Shown here piece by piece: positions 1 through 8,075 of a stretch of DNA of 15,775 nucleotides. This stretch comes from B8-G4 sp033720735. GTDB lineage: Bacteria; Bacteroidota; Bacteroidia; Chitinophagales; Saprospiraceae. How positions within the stretch are numbered: position 1 is the stretch's first letter; every line of letters starts with the position of its first letter. A program made the position numbers and the translations under genes. The DNA lies in the NCBI GenBank assembly GCA_033720735.1, contig JAWWBX010000079.1:1-15775 (forward strand). Direction: 5' to 3'. The notes beneath the pieces were generated by a model. The model made no database searches, had not been told where the DNA came from, and was given only the letters and a program-made list of their open reading frames with translations.

Positions 1-766
1 CGCCATATTGGAACTCACCACCCTGCACCAGGAGCCCGACGGGGTGGTAGAAATAAAAAAACAGCATCACCGCTGCCAGCAGCGGAATCAAAGCAGTGAG
101 CAGGACGCCACGCCAAAACGCACGACCCGACCGACCCGACCTCGGCCGCGCCAGGACCATCACTGCGACCGCTCCGGACAAGGCGGCAAAGTATGCCACA
201 TAGGTGAGATTGGCGAATACTGCCAGCACGGCAAACGCAAACGCCAGCGACAACCATCGCAAACGCTCCGGATCACGGACATACAGCCAGGCGAGGCCCA
301 GGCTGGCCATCATGCAGCCCAGCCCCATGCCATACCCGCGAGCGAGCGCAAAAAAATCAAGGACATATGGATTCAGACACAGCAGGGCAAATCCAGCGAC
401 GCATGCGATGGTGGAGTGAGCAACGCTGCGGAGAAGGATCAGGACACCGGCGAGATACATGACGAAGAAGAGCAGATTTGGCAGACGCAACGCCAGTGGT
501 GATGGCCCCAGCCAGGAAACAGTGATGCTTGCCAGGGCGGTATTCAACAAATGATTGTTGGCATCCTGCCAGCACGCCGGGTCCGTCCGGCAGTCCCAGA
601 AACTTCGGTCGGCCAATACGTGATTGAAGTACGTACCCGCCTCGTCGTGCGTGATCGACGCCTGTGTTGCCTTTGCCGACCATGCCGCCAGCAGGGCGAT
701 ACCCACCAGAATACACAGGAGGATGCCAATCGACTTGCTCTGCATCACGCCGTGCAAGATAGACAT
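1..766 (-). CDS. GT-C family membrane glycosyltransferase (GT39/PMT-like), N-terminal part, runs off left edge
   Basis: The minus-strand frame stays open from an ATG at 766 to the window edge, giving 255 residues of an incomplete protein. A hydrophobic helix lies at about residues 12-29. It is followed by a loop with S-I-T-H-D-E-A (Asp41-Glu42) and then N-N-H-L-L-N-T (70-76). This acidic first periplasmic loop plus the NNH motif is typical of GT-C enzymes that use polyprenyl-phosphate sugars (PMT/ArnT-like). Several more membrane spans follow, and the visible end reads F-Y-H-P-V-G-L-L-V-Q-G-G-E-F. The likely role is transfer of a sugar from a lipid carrier on the periplasmic side of the inner membrane; donor and acceptor cannot be read. 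The ATG is chosen because an in-frame TAG lies upstream and no other ATG intervenes; no Shine-Dalgarno sequence is seen. The 7-T run (plus 55-61) does not break the frame. The family is fairly sure, the substrate is unknown. Confidence 0.8.
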   Translation of the reverse strand, partial: MSILHGVMQSKSIGILLCILVGIALLAAWSAKATQASITHDEAGTYFNHVLADRSFWDCRTDPACWQDANNHLLNTALASITVSWLGPSPLALRLPNLLFFVMYLAGVLILLRSVAHSTIACVAGFALLCLNPYVLDFFALARGYGMGLGCMMASLGLAWLYVRDPERLRWLSLAFAFAVLAVFANLTYVAYFAALSGAVAVMVLARPRSGRSGRAFWRGVLLTALIPLLAAVMLFFYFYHPVGLLVQGGEFQYG

Positions 767-798
767 CGTGGCGGAGCCGGGCGTGCCTCCGACCTTCA

Positions 799-822
799 GC
801 GACTATTATTACCTTTAGTCGC
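799..822. promoter_or_regulatory. perfect 7-bp dyad between divergent genes (possible operator)
   Basis: GCGACTA (799-805) and TAGTCGC (816-822) form a perfect inverted repeat around a 10-base AT-rich spacer. It sits between the divergent GT-C gene (start 766) and the ECF sigma gene (start 841). The right half overlaps TACCTTTA (810-817), a 5-of-6 match to the Bacteroidota -7 element TAnnTTTG for the sigma gene, although no good -33 TTG is visible. A protein-binding operator is one reading; a chance hairpin in the transcript is another. Confidence 0.35.
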
Positions 823-840
823 CTAACCAGCAACCTGGGC

Positions 841-1458
841 GTGAGTCAGAAGACGACAGAACACTACAAGGCGGTCTTTGAAAACGAGCTGCTTCCGCAC
901 ATCGATGCGCTGAAGACATTTGCCTATCATCTGACGTATAACGAAGAGGATGCCAACGATCTCGTCCAGGAGACATACCTGAAGGCTTACCGCTTTATCG
1001 ACAAGTATCACGAAGGAACTAATGCAAAAGCGTGGCTGTTTAAGATTCTGAAAAACGCCTATATCAACGAGTATAGGAAGAAGGCCAAACGGCCCGCGAA
1101 AGTAGATTTTGAAGAGATCGTAGCCTACCACGACACCGATGATGATCGGGTCACCGGCTACATGGACCTGAGGGCCGAGATCTTTCAGTATATGATGGGC
1201 GACGAAGTAACGACGGCCATCAACGCATTGCCTTTCGACTTCCGCACCGTGATCCTTTTGTGCGACGTCGAAGGATTTACATACGAGGAAATCGCCAAGA
1301 TCATCGATGTGCCGATCGGCACCGTGCGATCACGGCTGTTTCGTGCCAGAAATATGCTCAAGGAGAACCTGAAATCCTACGCCGAAACCCTGGGCTACAA
1401 GGATTATCGGGGACAAAAACGCAAACTCCGGAACAACCGGAAAGACGAGGAGGAGTAA
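841..1458 (+). CDS. ECF-type RNA polymerase sigma factor
   Basis: This is a 205-residue sigma-70 family protein of the extracytoplasmic-function type. Region 2 spans about residues 20-85, with E-E-D-A-N-D-L-V-Q-E-T-Y (35-46) and A-W-L-F-K-I-L-K-N (64-72), the core-binding and -10 recognition helices. Region 4 spans about 127-180, with the helix-turn-helix stretch Y-E-E-I-A-K-I-I-D-V-P-I-G-T-V-R-S-R-L. A charged tail follows. The two-domain layout without regions 1.1 or 3 defines the class, and the length is normal for it. The start is GTG: no in-frame ATG lies upstream, and the frame upstream shows no sigma homology. It would direct RNA polymerase to a dedicated promoter set. The next gene, 60 bp downstream, looks like its anti-sigma partner. 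The target genes are not known; the large exported protein that follows is a candidate. Confidence 0.93.
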   Translation: MSQKTTEHYKAVFENELLPHIDALKTFAYHLTYNEEDANDLVQETYLKAYRFIDKYHEGTNAKAWLFKILKNAYINEYRKKAKRPAKVDFEEIVAYHDTDDDRVTGYMDLRAEIFQYMMGDEVTTAINALPFDFRTVILLCDVEGFTYEEIAKIIDVPIGTVRSRLFRARNMLKENLKSYAETLGYKDYRGQKRKLRNNRKDEEE

Positions 1459-1518
1459 ATCTGAATTCCACTATATTTAAACACATCTTTTGGAAACTCC
1501 GGCGTAAAATCAACACCG

Positions 1519-1755
1519 ATGAAAAACCAAGAAGATATTCGGAACATCCGCCGCGAAGTCGACATGTTTTTCGACCACGCCCTCAGCAAGGAAGATGAAC
1601 AACAACTACTCGCTCGCGTCGAAAACGACCCCACCTACCACCGCGTCTTCTCCCAGGAAAAATATATGCGTGAACACATCAAACGCAGTATCCACCGCCC
1701 CGGTGTGACCCCCGATCTGATCAAGGCGATCAAGGACAATATCCGCATGGCCTGA
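1519..1755 (+). CDS. small anti-sigma-like protein lacking zinc ligands
   Basis: A 78-residue, charged, soluble protein sits directly behind the ECF sigma gene. Its order of elements resembles the minimal anti-sigma domain: a helix (D-I-R-N-I-R-R-E-V-D-M-F-F-D), then L-S-K-E-D-E-Q-Q-L-L-A-R-V, then N-D-P-T-Y-H-R-V-F, then a helix with E-K-Y-M-R-E-H-I, and the ending P-D-L-I-K-A-I-K-D-N-I. In zinc-binding anti-sigma domains the place of D-P-T-Y-H carries C-x-x-C. This protein has no cysteine at all and no transmembrane segment. Role as a cytoplasmic regulator that sequesters the upstream sigma factor is inferred from synteny and this pattern, not from a detected full motif. The ATG follows a 60-bp AT-rich gap with no clear Shine-Dalgarno sequence, and 30 bp separate its stop from the next gene. 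Confidence 0.75.
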   Translation: MKNQEDIRNIRREVDMFFDHALSKEDEQQLLARVENDPTYHRVFSQEKYMREHIKRSIHRPGVTPDLIKAIKDNIRMA

Positions 1756-1785
1756 CGGCCGCAGAGACAGCGTGCTGCCCCGTGT

Positions 1786-4700
1786 ATGAGAGGAATTGGA
1801 TGTCTCCTGCTGTTTGTCGTTTTGCAAGTCGCCGCCTATAGCCAAAAGGAAACGACCTATCAGTCTCCGCAGGCCAGCCTTCCGGCATGGGCACAACTCA
1901 TGTACCAGGACAACGCGGACGCGGGAGCCGTCGTCGCCGCGTACGAAGCCTACTACGCGACCAACCCGTTCATCAAAAACGAGCACACCCAGTATTACAA
2001 ACGATGGCTGCGGAGCATGGCCCGCACCTTGCCCACCGACGGCCGCCAACCCGTCGATCGCTCCTACCTCCGACTACGAGAAGCCGAAGCGCAACGCATC
2101 GTGCGCAGCACGCTTCCCACCGAATGGGAAAGCATTGGCCCCTGGGACTGGGACCATGACGCCGCAGACCGCAGCTATGCACCAGGGGCGGCACATGTAT
2201 ATGTGGTCGAACAGTCGCTCTCCGATCCGGACGTACTCTACGCCGGAACGGCGACAGCAGGCGTCTGGAAGAGTGTCAATCACGGGGATGACTGGGTCAA
2301 TGTCACCAAGGAAATGCTGGTCAACGGGTGTACCGCCCTTGAGATCGATCACCAGGATCCGGATGTCGTGTATGCGGAGATCCTGGGCAGTATCTACAAA
2401 ACCTCGGATGGAGGTCTCACGTGGCTGCCTACCGGTGATGCTGCCTTCCAGGCACTGTCAATCGATGTCAAGGATATCAGGATGCACCCTGACGATGCCA
2501 CGCACGTGCTTGCCGCCACCGGTAGCGGGCTCTACCGCACGCTGAATGCCGGCACCGGATGGACGCTGGTATTGGCAGGTGACGTTCTGGAAGTCGAATA
2601 TCATCCAACCGATCATGACACCGTCTATACGGTGACACGCAACGGAGATGTAACGGAATTTTTCCGCTCGGTAGACAACGGCGTTTCTTTTACTCAAATG
2701 ACCTCCGGCTGGCCTGTCCCGGACGTGCCGGCCGGAGAACACCAGCGCCGTACGGAGATCGCCGTTACGCCGGCGGCGCCCGATCATGTTTTTGCCCTGG
2801 CGACGGGTTCTGCAAACGGAGGCAGTGGGTTGTATGGCGTGTACGTGAGTACCGACGCGGGGGTCAACTGGACGTTCACCTGTTGTGGACCACAGCCGGC
2901 GGGTCCACCTTCTCCGACCAATCAGAACCTGATGGGCTGGAGTGACGACGGCACCGATGATGGCGGCCAGTACTACTATGATCTGGCACTCGACGTATCG
3001 CCGACCAACGCCGATTCGGTCTTTGTGGCGGGCGTCAATCTTTGGGTGTCAGACGACGGCGGAGCATCCTTTGTATGTCCCGCCAAGTGGAGCCACTCGT
3101 ACAAGCCCAACTACGTGCATGCAGACATCCATGACGTTCACTATTATGCATCCACGGGCGAGATCTGGATCGCCTGTGATGGCGGCATCTTTTTTTCAGA
3201 CGATAACGGCGCCAATTTTACACGCAAGATCAACGGGATCAGCGGTACCGACTTCTGGGGGTTCGGCATGGGGTTTTGGGATGGCGAGGTGATGCTGGGA
3301 GGGACCTACCACAACGGTACCCTGCTCAAGGACAACAATGTCTACCTGAACGGATGGATCTCCACCGACGGCGGCGACAACTACCGGGGCTTTGTCAATC
3401 CCGGACTCGCGCGGCAAGCCTACAGTGATTATAACATCAAGGCATTGTCGGGTGACCGAACAGTCAACAATGCCACCCGTGCCTTCAACTACAAGCCGAA
3501 TGCTACCTACACCACCGGCCGTTCGAGTGACCTGCTCTTCCACCCGGCCTACTACGGGACCTGGTATTCAGGCAGCGGAACGGAGCTCTGGAAGACGACC
3601 GACAACGGGTTTACTTATGTATTGATCTATGACTTCGGGAGTGATGTGGCGGCCATGGCCATCAGCCGTTCACACCCGGAGGTGATGTATGCCTGCACGT
3701 TCCCGGACTGGTGGGCCGAGAAGAAGATCTACCGCTCGGATGATGGCGGCGAGTCATGGACCGAGATCACGCCACCAGCGGCACAGTTCAACAATGCCCA
3801 TCTCTGGGTCCCTTTTGATATTGAGGTAAGCGCCACTGACCCGGACAAGATCTGGATACTGCGCACTTCCATGTACGGCGGCACCGACCTGGACGGTGTC
3901 GGAGTGTTCACTTCTGATGACGGTGGGCAAACCTGGCAAAACCTGTCGACACCCACGCTCGACGGGCAGGCGTTTACGGCGCTGATGCACCAGGCGGGAA
4001 CCAACGGCGGCGTTTACGTGGGGACGCGCACCGCCGTATTCTACCGCAATGCCACCATGCCTGACTGGGAGCTGTATAGCGCAGGACTACCCGCCCGGGC
4101 CAATGCCGTCCGTCTCCTGCCGTACTACCGTAAAGAAACCCTGCGCAATGCCACCAACCGGTCGGTCTGGGAGCGTGACTTCTATGAGCCCAGTTCGCCA
4201 ATTGCGCAACCAGCAGCCCTGACCGACCGCTACTATTGCCTGGAAGACACCGTTTTTTTCACCGACCATTCGATCCTTTCGGAAACAGGTGTGGCCTGGA
4301 GTTGGTCGTTTCCCGGAGGCACGCCCGCAACAGCTTCCGTCCGCAATCCCAAAGTCGTGTATGACAAACCGGGGGTCTATGATGTCTCGCTGACCATTAC
4401 GGATGTCCACGGCAGCGATACCCGCACCTTCCCCCAGATGATCCGCATTGAAGATCAATGCAGCCCAGATACCGTTCCCGGTCGGGCGCTGATCTGTTAT
4501 CAAAATCCGGATCACGTCCTGATCGACGGGCCGGGTATCCTGGCGGATCATCTCACCATCTCGGCCTGGGTCAAGCCAGACAGTATCCAGAATGACTACA
4601 CCGGGATCGTCATGAATGACGGCCCGGCGGCGGGGTTCAACTTCCGTGAGGGGAACAACACACTGGGATATCATTGGCCGGGTGGCGCCTGGTGGTGGGA

Positions 4701-6270
4701 CAGTAATCTTGAAGTCGTCCCGGATGTATGGTCGCACGTCGCAATGGTAGTCACGCCATCCCAGGTGCGCCTGTATGTCAACGGAACAGAAGCTATTCAC
4801 AATGTCGCTACCTCCCCGGCTGACTTGCAAACGATGCGGATTGGCAGTTACCAGGGCTGGGGTGGACGCAACTTTGCCGGCCTGATCGATGAAGTATGTA
4901 TCTGGAACCGGGCACTCACTCCTGCTGAGATCCGCGCTTCACGGCATTTGATCAAACGCCCTGCTGAGGATACCACCCTGATCGCGTACTTTCAGTTCAA
5001 TGCCGATGGCAGCACGGTTTATAACAAAGCGGGTGCCGGAGACGGCACACTCAACGGAGGGGCCGCGAAAGTGCGCTCGCGCATCCCCGTCGGTCCGGGC
5101 ACGAGTCAGGCGATGACCATCACTGCCACCGGGACCTATGATTTTGATGAAGTGGGCCTGAAACTCACCTTCGGCGCGGGTGCCACCGTGCCTGGTGGCG
5201 AGGTCTATGCCACCCGTCTGAACATCCTGCCCGACACCACGGACCAACAACACGTGCCACTGGCAACGGGCTATTGGGTACTCAACAACTATGGTACACA
5301 ACCTTTGATCACGCATCCGGACTCGGCGCGATTCAGTGCACTGGCATTTATTTCACCGGTGATGCGCGACAGTACGGACGTTGATCTGCAGGTGCGCGGA
5401 GAAAACACCGCAGAGCAGCCCTGGATGACGGTGGCAAAAAATCCGATCCTGGAAGAAGGGCGCCAGGGTGCAGCCACCTTTCTCCCACCAGGCAACCTGA
5501 CTGAGCTGGGCCAGGTCATGATCGTGCGAGACAGCTTTCCTCCGGGGATGGCCCTCGTCACCATGCAGGATACAGCGGAGCAAGTCGTACCAAAACATGG
5601 CGGTGCCAGTGTGCTGCTCGATCTGGCGACCGACGATCAGGGGCTTGGCCTCCCGCTGCTGTCGACACCGGATTTTACATCGATCCCCCAACCGGTTGCG
5701 GGACTGGTGGCGTACCACACGGATTCGGCGACCGTTTGCTTCTTTGACGGGTCGACGTGGCAGTTGCTGGAAACCAGCTACTTGCAGCAGCCCGTTTATG
5801 ATACGGTCATGCCCAGGCCGGGTATTGCCATCGGAGGCGGGGTCAACGATCCGGGAGCTCTTCTGGACTTGTCGGCGGCAGAAGGACTGGTACTGCCCGG
5901 TGCCTTCAGCGATTCAACGTTGCTAGCCATTGACTTTCCGCGCCAGGGACTGCTCGCGTTTGATGAAACATCGTCAGCACTCATCGTGTATGACGGCATC
6001 GACTGGCGGCCATTCAAGCATTTCAGCAGCAACCTTGCAGTCAACCCGGCTCCACCCGCGCAAAGCCTCCCCGGGATGGCGTTGGGTACCACGGTCAAGA
6101 ACCCAAACGCCGTGTTGGACCTCAAGTCAGCAACGCGTGCGTTGCGTGTCCCGGTCACAACCGCCGGTTCGATCATCAATCCCCCCGAAGGATTGCTGAT
6201 CTTCGATGCCAACCAGGGCGCGCTTTGTTTGTTCGATGGAGACACCTGGCGGACCATCCTGCTGCAATAG
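1786..6270 (+). CDS. large exported protein: Asp-box beta-propellers, PKD, LamG, and three C-terminal repeats
   Basis: This 1494-residue protein starts with a signal peptide (about 1-19, hydrophobic core C-L-L-L-F-V-V-L, likely cut after A-Y-S). From about 100 to 800 it carries some eleven Asp-box-like turns, for example T-S-D-G-G-L-T-W (206-213), S-D-D-G-G-E-S-W and S-D-D-G-G-Q-T-W (710-717). These are the mark of VPS10/sialidase-type beta-propellers. A PKD domain follows at about 806-890, with W-S-F-P-G-G-T-P and Y-D-V-S-L-T-I-T. A LamG/concanavalin-like domain follows at about 898-1085, with I-S-A-W-V-K-P and F-A-G-L-I-D-E-V. Three degenerate repeats beginning near 1254, 1346 and 1430 close the protein. 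No type IX secretion C-terminal sorting domain is visible. Binding of polysaccharide or cell-surface material is likely; an enzymatic activity cannot be assigned. The start is fixed by the signal peptide. Similar modular proteins in Bacteroidota are usually annotated as hypothetical or glycosyl-hydrolase-like. Confidence 0.9.
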   Translation: MRGIGCLLLFVVLQVAAYSQKETTYQSPQASLPAWAQLMYQDNADAGAVVAAYEAYYATNPFIKNEHTQYYKRWLRSMARTLPTDGRQPVDRSYLRLREAEAQRIVRSTLPTEWESIGPWDWDHDAADRSYAPGAAHVYVVEQSLSDPDVLYAGTATAGVWKSVNHGDDWVNVTKEMLVNGCTALEIDHQDPDVVYAEILGSIYKTSDGGLTWLPTGDAAFQALSIDVKDIRMHPDDATHVLAATGSGLYRTLNAGTGWTLVLAGDVLEVEYHPTDHDTVYTVTRNGDVTEFFRSVDNGVSFTQMTSGWPVPDVPAGEHQRRTEIAVTPAAPDHVFALATGSANGGSGLYGVYVSTDAGVNWTFTCCGPQPAGPPSPTNQNLMGWSDDGTDDGGQYYYDLALDVSPTNADSVFVAGVNLWVSDDGGASFVCPAKWSHSYKPNYVHADIHDVHYYASTGEIWIACDGGIFFSDDNGANFTRKINGISGTDFWGFGMGFWDGEVMLGGTYHNGTLLKDNNVYLNGWISTDGGDNYRGFVNPGLARQAYSDYNIKALSGDRTVNNATRAFNYKPNATYTTGRSSDLLFHPAYYGTWYSGSGTELWKTTDNGFTYVLIYDFGSDVAAMAISRSHPEVMYACTFPDWWAEKKIYRSDDGGESWTEITPPAAQFNNAHLWVPFDIEVSATDPDKIWILRTSMYGGTDLDGVGVFTSDDGGQTWQNLSTPTLDGQAFTALMHQAGTNGGVYVGTRTAVFYRNATMPDWELYSAGLPARANAVRLLPYYRKETLRNATNRSVWERDFYEPSSPIAQPAALTDRYYCLEDTVFFTDHSILSETGVAWSWSFPGGTPATASVRNPKVVYDKPGVYDVSLTITDVHGSDTRTFPQMIRIEDQCSPDTVPGRALICYQNPDHVLIDGPGILADHLTISAWVKPDSIQNDYTGIVMNDGPAAGFNFREGNNTLGYHWPGGAWWWDSNLEVVPDVWSHVAMVVTPSQVRLYVNGTEAIHNVATSPADLQTMRIGSYQGWGGRNFAGLIDEVCIWNRALTPAEIRASRHLIKRPAEDTTLIAYFQFNADGSTVYNKAGAGDGTLNGGAAKVRSRIPVGPGTSQAMTITATGTYDFDEVGLKLTFGAGATVPGGEVYATRLNILPDTTDQQHVPLATGYWVLNNYGTQPLITHPDSARFSALAFISPVMRDSTDVDLQVRGENTAEQPWMTVAKNPILEEGRQGAATFLPPGNLTELGQVMIVRDSFPPGMALVTMQDTAEQVVPKHGGASVLLDLATDDQGLGLPLLSTPDFTSIPQPVAGLVAYHTDSATVCFFDGSTWQLLETSYLQQPVYDTVMPRPGIAIGGGVNDPGALLDLSAAEGLVLPGAFSDSTLLAIDFPRQGLLAFDETSSALIVYDGIDWRPFKHFSSNLAVNPAPPAQSLPGMALGTTVKNPNAVLDLKSATRALRVPVTTAGSIINPPEGLLIFDANQGALCLFDGDTWRTILLQ
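5545..6267 (+). repeat. three degenerate protein-level repeats at the C-terminus of the exported protein
   Basis: Repeat units start at residues 1254, 1346 and 1430 of the 1786-6270 product. Each follows the plan G-[MI]-A-[LI], then L-D-L, then a Leu/Pro pair, then P-x-x-G-L-[LV]-x-[FY], then [FY]-D-G-x-x-W. Unit lengths are about 92, 84 and 65 residues. The plan resembles the 'LDLxSTxKGxLxP ... GLLVYNTD ... YYNGxxW' modules that are common in secreted Bacteroidota proteins and fibre-like proteins. DNA identity between the units is low, so the duplication is old. Confidence 0.75.
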
Positions 6271-6288
6271 CGCCTTTTCTTAATTTTG
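6259..6288 (+). promoter_or_regulatory. likely Bacteroidota-type promoter for prfA
   Basis: TAATTTTG at 6281-6288 is a perfect match to the Bacteroidota -7 consensus TAnnTTTG. CTG at 6259-6261, one mismatch from the -33 TTG, lies 19 bases upstream, which is the expected spacing. Transcription would begin near 6293-6296, about ten bases before the prfA ATG. The -33 part overlaps the end of the preceding coding region. Confidence 0.45.
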
Positions 6289-6304
6289 TCGCCTGAAACG
6301 AGTC

Positions 6305-7381
6305 ATGGACCTGATTGAGAAATTACAATCGATAAAAGAGCGCTTCCTGTACCTGGAGGAACTGTTGGCCGATCCCGAAACGATCGCCGACATGAAGAGG
6401 TACAAGAAGGTCAACAAGGAGTACAAAGACCTTACGGAAGTCGTCCAGGCACATGACCGGTACGCACAACTGCTGGGCAATATTGCGACGGCCCGGGAAA
6501 TGCTCCATGAGAAGGACGAGGAGATGCGCAACATGGCCAAGCTGGAACTCGAGGAACTCGAGCCGCGCAGGGAGGAAATGGAGGAGCAGATCAAGCAGCT
6601 GCTGATCCCGAAGGACCCCGACGACGGCATGGACGTGATCATGGAGATCCGCTCGGGAACCGGAGGCGATGAAGCCAGCATTTTTGCCGGTGACCTGTAT
6701 CGCATGTACAGTAAGTACTTTGAGACGATCGGATGGAGTGCAGAGGTACTGTATGTGAATGAAGGGACTGTCGGCGGGTACAACAAGATCGTGCTGGAAG
6801 TCTACGGTGAAGAAGTGTACGGCAAACTCAAGTTTGAATCCGGTGCGCATCGTGTGCAGCGGGTACCGAAGACCGAATCACAGGGGCGGGTGCATACGTC
6901 AGCGGCGACTGTCGCAGTGATGCCCAAGTTTGAACTTGAGGATATCGATATCAAAAAGGACGATCTCAAAGTCGACACCTTTCGCTCAAGTGGCGCCGGC
7001 GGGCAGCATGTCAACAAGACAGAATCAGGTGTGCGCTTTACCCACCTCCCCACGGGTATTGTTGCTGAAAGTACCGACGGGCGGTCGCAGATCAAGAACC
7101 GGGAGATCGCCATGCAGCGCCTGTACGCAAAGATCCGCGCAGTACAGCAGGAAGCACATGAGAACAAAGTAGCGGCAACGCGCAAGTCACTGGTGGGCTC
7201 CGGTGACCGTTCCGACAAGATCCGCACCTACAACTATCCGCAAAACAGGGTCACTGACCACCGCATCAATCTAACGCTGTACAATCTCGACAAGGTCATG
7301 GATGGCCAACTCGATGAGATCATCGAAGCGTTGCAGGTTGCCGAAAACGCCTCCAAACTCGAAACCGGCGAAGCCGTATAA
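6305..7381 (+). CDS. prfA: peptide chain release factor 1 (RF1)
   Basis: This 358-residue class I release factor recognises UAA and UAG in the ribosomal A site and triggers hydrolysis of the finished peptide. The N-terminal domain is helical (about 1-100). The decoding domain follows, with the RF1-type P-x-T tripeptide as P-K-T at 188-190, within R-V-P-K-T-E-S-Q-G-R-V-H-T-S. The peptidyl-transferase loop is G-A-G-G-Q-H-V-N-K-T-E-S, with the catalytic G-G-Q at 232-234. RF2 would carry S-P-F in place of P-x-T, so this is RF1. The length matches the family. The ATG lies 34 bp after the previous stop, just behind a likely promoter. The next gene starts 13 bp downstream, so the glycan genes may be co-transcribed with prfA. 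Identification is firm. Confidence 0.98.
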   Translation: MDLIEKLQSIKERFLYLEELLADPETIADMKRYKKVNKEYKDLTEVVQAHDRYAQLLGNIATAREMLHEKDEEMRNMAKLELEELEPRREEMEEQIKQLLIPKDPDDGMDVIMEIRSGTGGDEASIFAGDLYRMYSKYFETIGWSAEVLYVNEGTVGGYNKIVLEVYGEEVYGKLKFESGAHRVQRVPKTESQGRVHTSAATVAVMPKFELEDIDIKKDDLKVDTFRSSGAGGQHVNKTESGVRFTHLPTGIVAESTDGRSQIKNREIAMQRLYAKIRAVQQEAHENKVAATRKSLVGSGDRSDKIRTYNYPQNRVTDHRINLTLYNLDKVMDGQLDEIIEALQVAENASKLETGEAV

Positions 7382-7394
7382 CGCACATCTGCCC

Positions 7395-8057
7395 ATGGCA
7401 GCCAAAGGCTACCGGAGACCGCTCGAACGCAACATCAATACAGAACGCAAGTTCCTCTACATCCATATTCCCAAAACTGCCGGAACCGCTATCAAAAAGG
7501 CGCTCGGTCTGACCCCTGAAGCTTCCCACGGCAAGTACTTTCATTTTGAGGAAAGGCTGGGGCCTCGCGCATATCAAAGGTATTTCAAGATCACCTTTGT
7601 ACGCAATCCGTGGGACCGCTTCCTTTCCTTCTACCTCTATGCAAAAATGGAGGAGAACTACTATCACTCAACCAGAGACCCCGCAAGGTCGATCTACGGC
7701 AAGAATCGTCACTACGACCTGCTCAGGCGAGCTACCCTCAACGATGCCGCGCACTACCTGATCGAAGGCAGATTCAAACCACTCACCGGGAGCTTTTACT
7801 TTATGGCACCGCAATACGAGTGGATTGCCACCGAACAGGGCGAATTGCAAGTCGATTTCCTCGGCCGCTTTGAGACGATCCCCGATGACATGCAAGGGCT
7901 GTTTACCCGTTTGGGCCTCCCGCAGACAGATCTTGAACGCATCAATGCTTCAAGAAGGGAAAAACCGGATTACCGGGACTACTACGACCGCGAATCACGT
8001 GCGCTGATCGCCAAGTACTATGAACGGGACATTGACCTGTTTGAATACACTTTTTGA
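7395..8057 (+). CDS. PAPS-dependent sulfotransferase (Sulfotransfer_2-like)
   Basis: The 220-residue product has the two classic 3'-phosphoadenosine-5'-phosphosulfate (PAPS) contacts. The 5'-phosphosulfate loop is F-L-Y-I-H-I-P-K-T-A-G-T (20-31). The 3'-phosphate motif is F-V-R-N-P-W-D-R-F-L-S (68-78), ending in its conserved Ser. This pattern is that of carbohydrate sulfotransferases related to heparan/chondroitin enzymes, so transfer of sulfate to a sugar hydroxyl is the likely reaction. There is no signal peptide or membrane helix, so it should act in the cytoplasm, probably on glycan intermediates. The frame is open further upstream into prfA, but the ATG at 7395 is chosen because it clears the prfA stop and the sequence before it has no family resemblance. 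A GT2 enzyme follows after 18 bp. The actual acceptor is unknown. Confidence 0.88.
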   Translation: MAAKGYRRPLERNINTERKFLYIHIPKTAGTAIKKALGLTPEASHGKYFHFEERLGPRAYQRYFKITFVRNPWDRFLSFYLYAKMEENYYHSTRDPARSIYGKNRHYDLLRRATLNDAAHYLIEGRFKPLTGSFYFMAPQYEWIATEQGELQVDFLGRFETIPDDMQGLFTRLGLPQTDLERINASRREKPDYRDYYDRESRALIAKYYERDIDLFEYTF

Positions 8058-8075
8058 TCATCTATCAGGAGCAGA

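Noticed and set aside
49..65. Possible frameshift in the GT-C gene at the 7-A run (55-61).
   Set aside because: A careful recount gives seven A's, and with seven the frame continues into F-Y-H-P-V-G-L-L-V-Q-G-G-E-F, which fits the family. The gene is intact within the window.
8..833. Open frames of 164 residues (plus, 8-502) and 158 residues (minus, 357-833).
   Set aside because: Both overlap the GT-C gene in other frames and are rich in Arg, Pro, His and Gln with no domain or membrane pattern; the GT-C frame has clear family motifs.
1472..1479. TATATTTA as a promoter for the anti-sigma-like gene.
   Set aside because: It differs from TAnnTTTG at the last base and no -33 TTG lies at the right distance, so co-transcription with the sigma gene is simpler.
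4087..4830. A 247-residue minus-strand open frame opposite the PKD/LamG part of the exported protein.
   Set aside because: It has no motif or start context, while the plus frame has well-formed PKD and LamG domains.
7302..7394. Longer start for the sulfotransferase, inside prfA.
   Set aside because: The extra 31 residues are basic and Pro-rich, overlap the prfA C-terminus in another frame, and have no family resemblance. The ATG at 7395 is sufficient.
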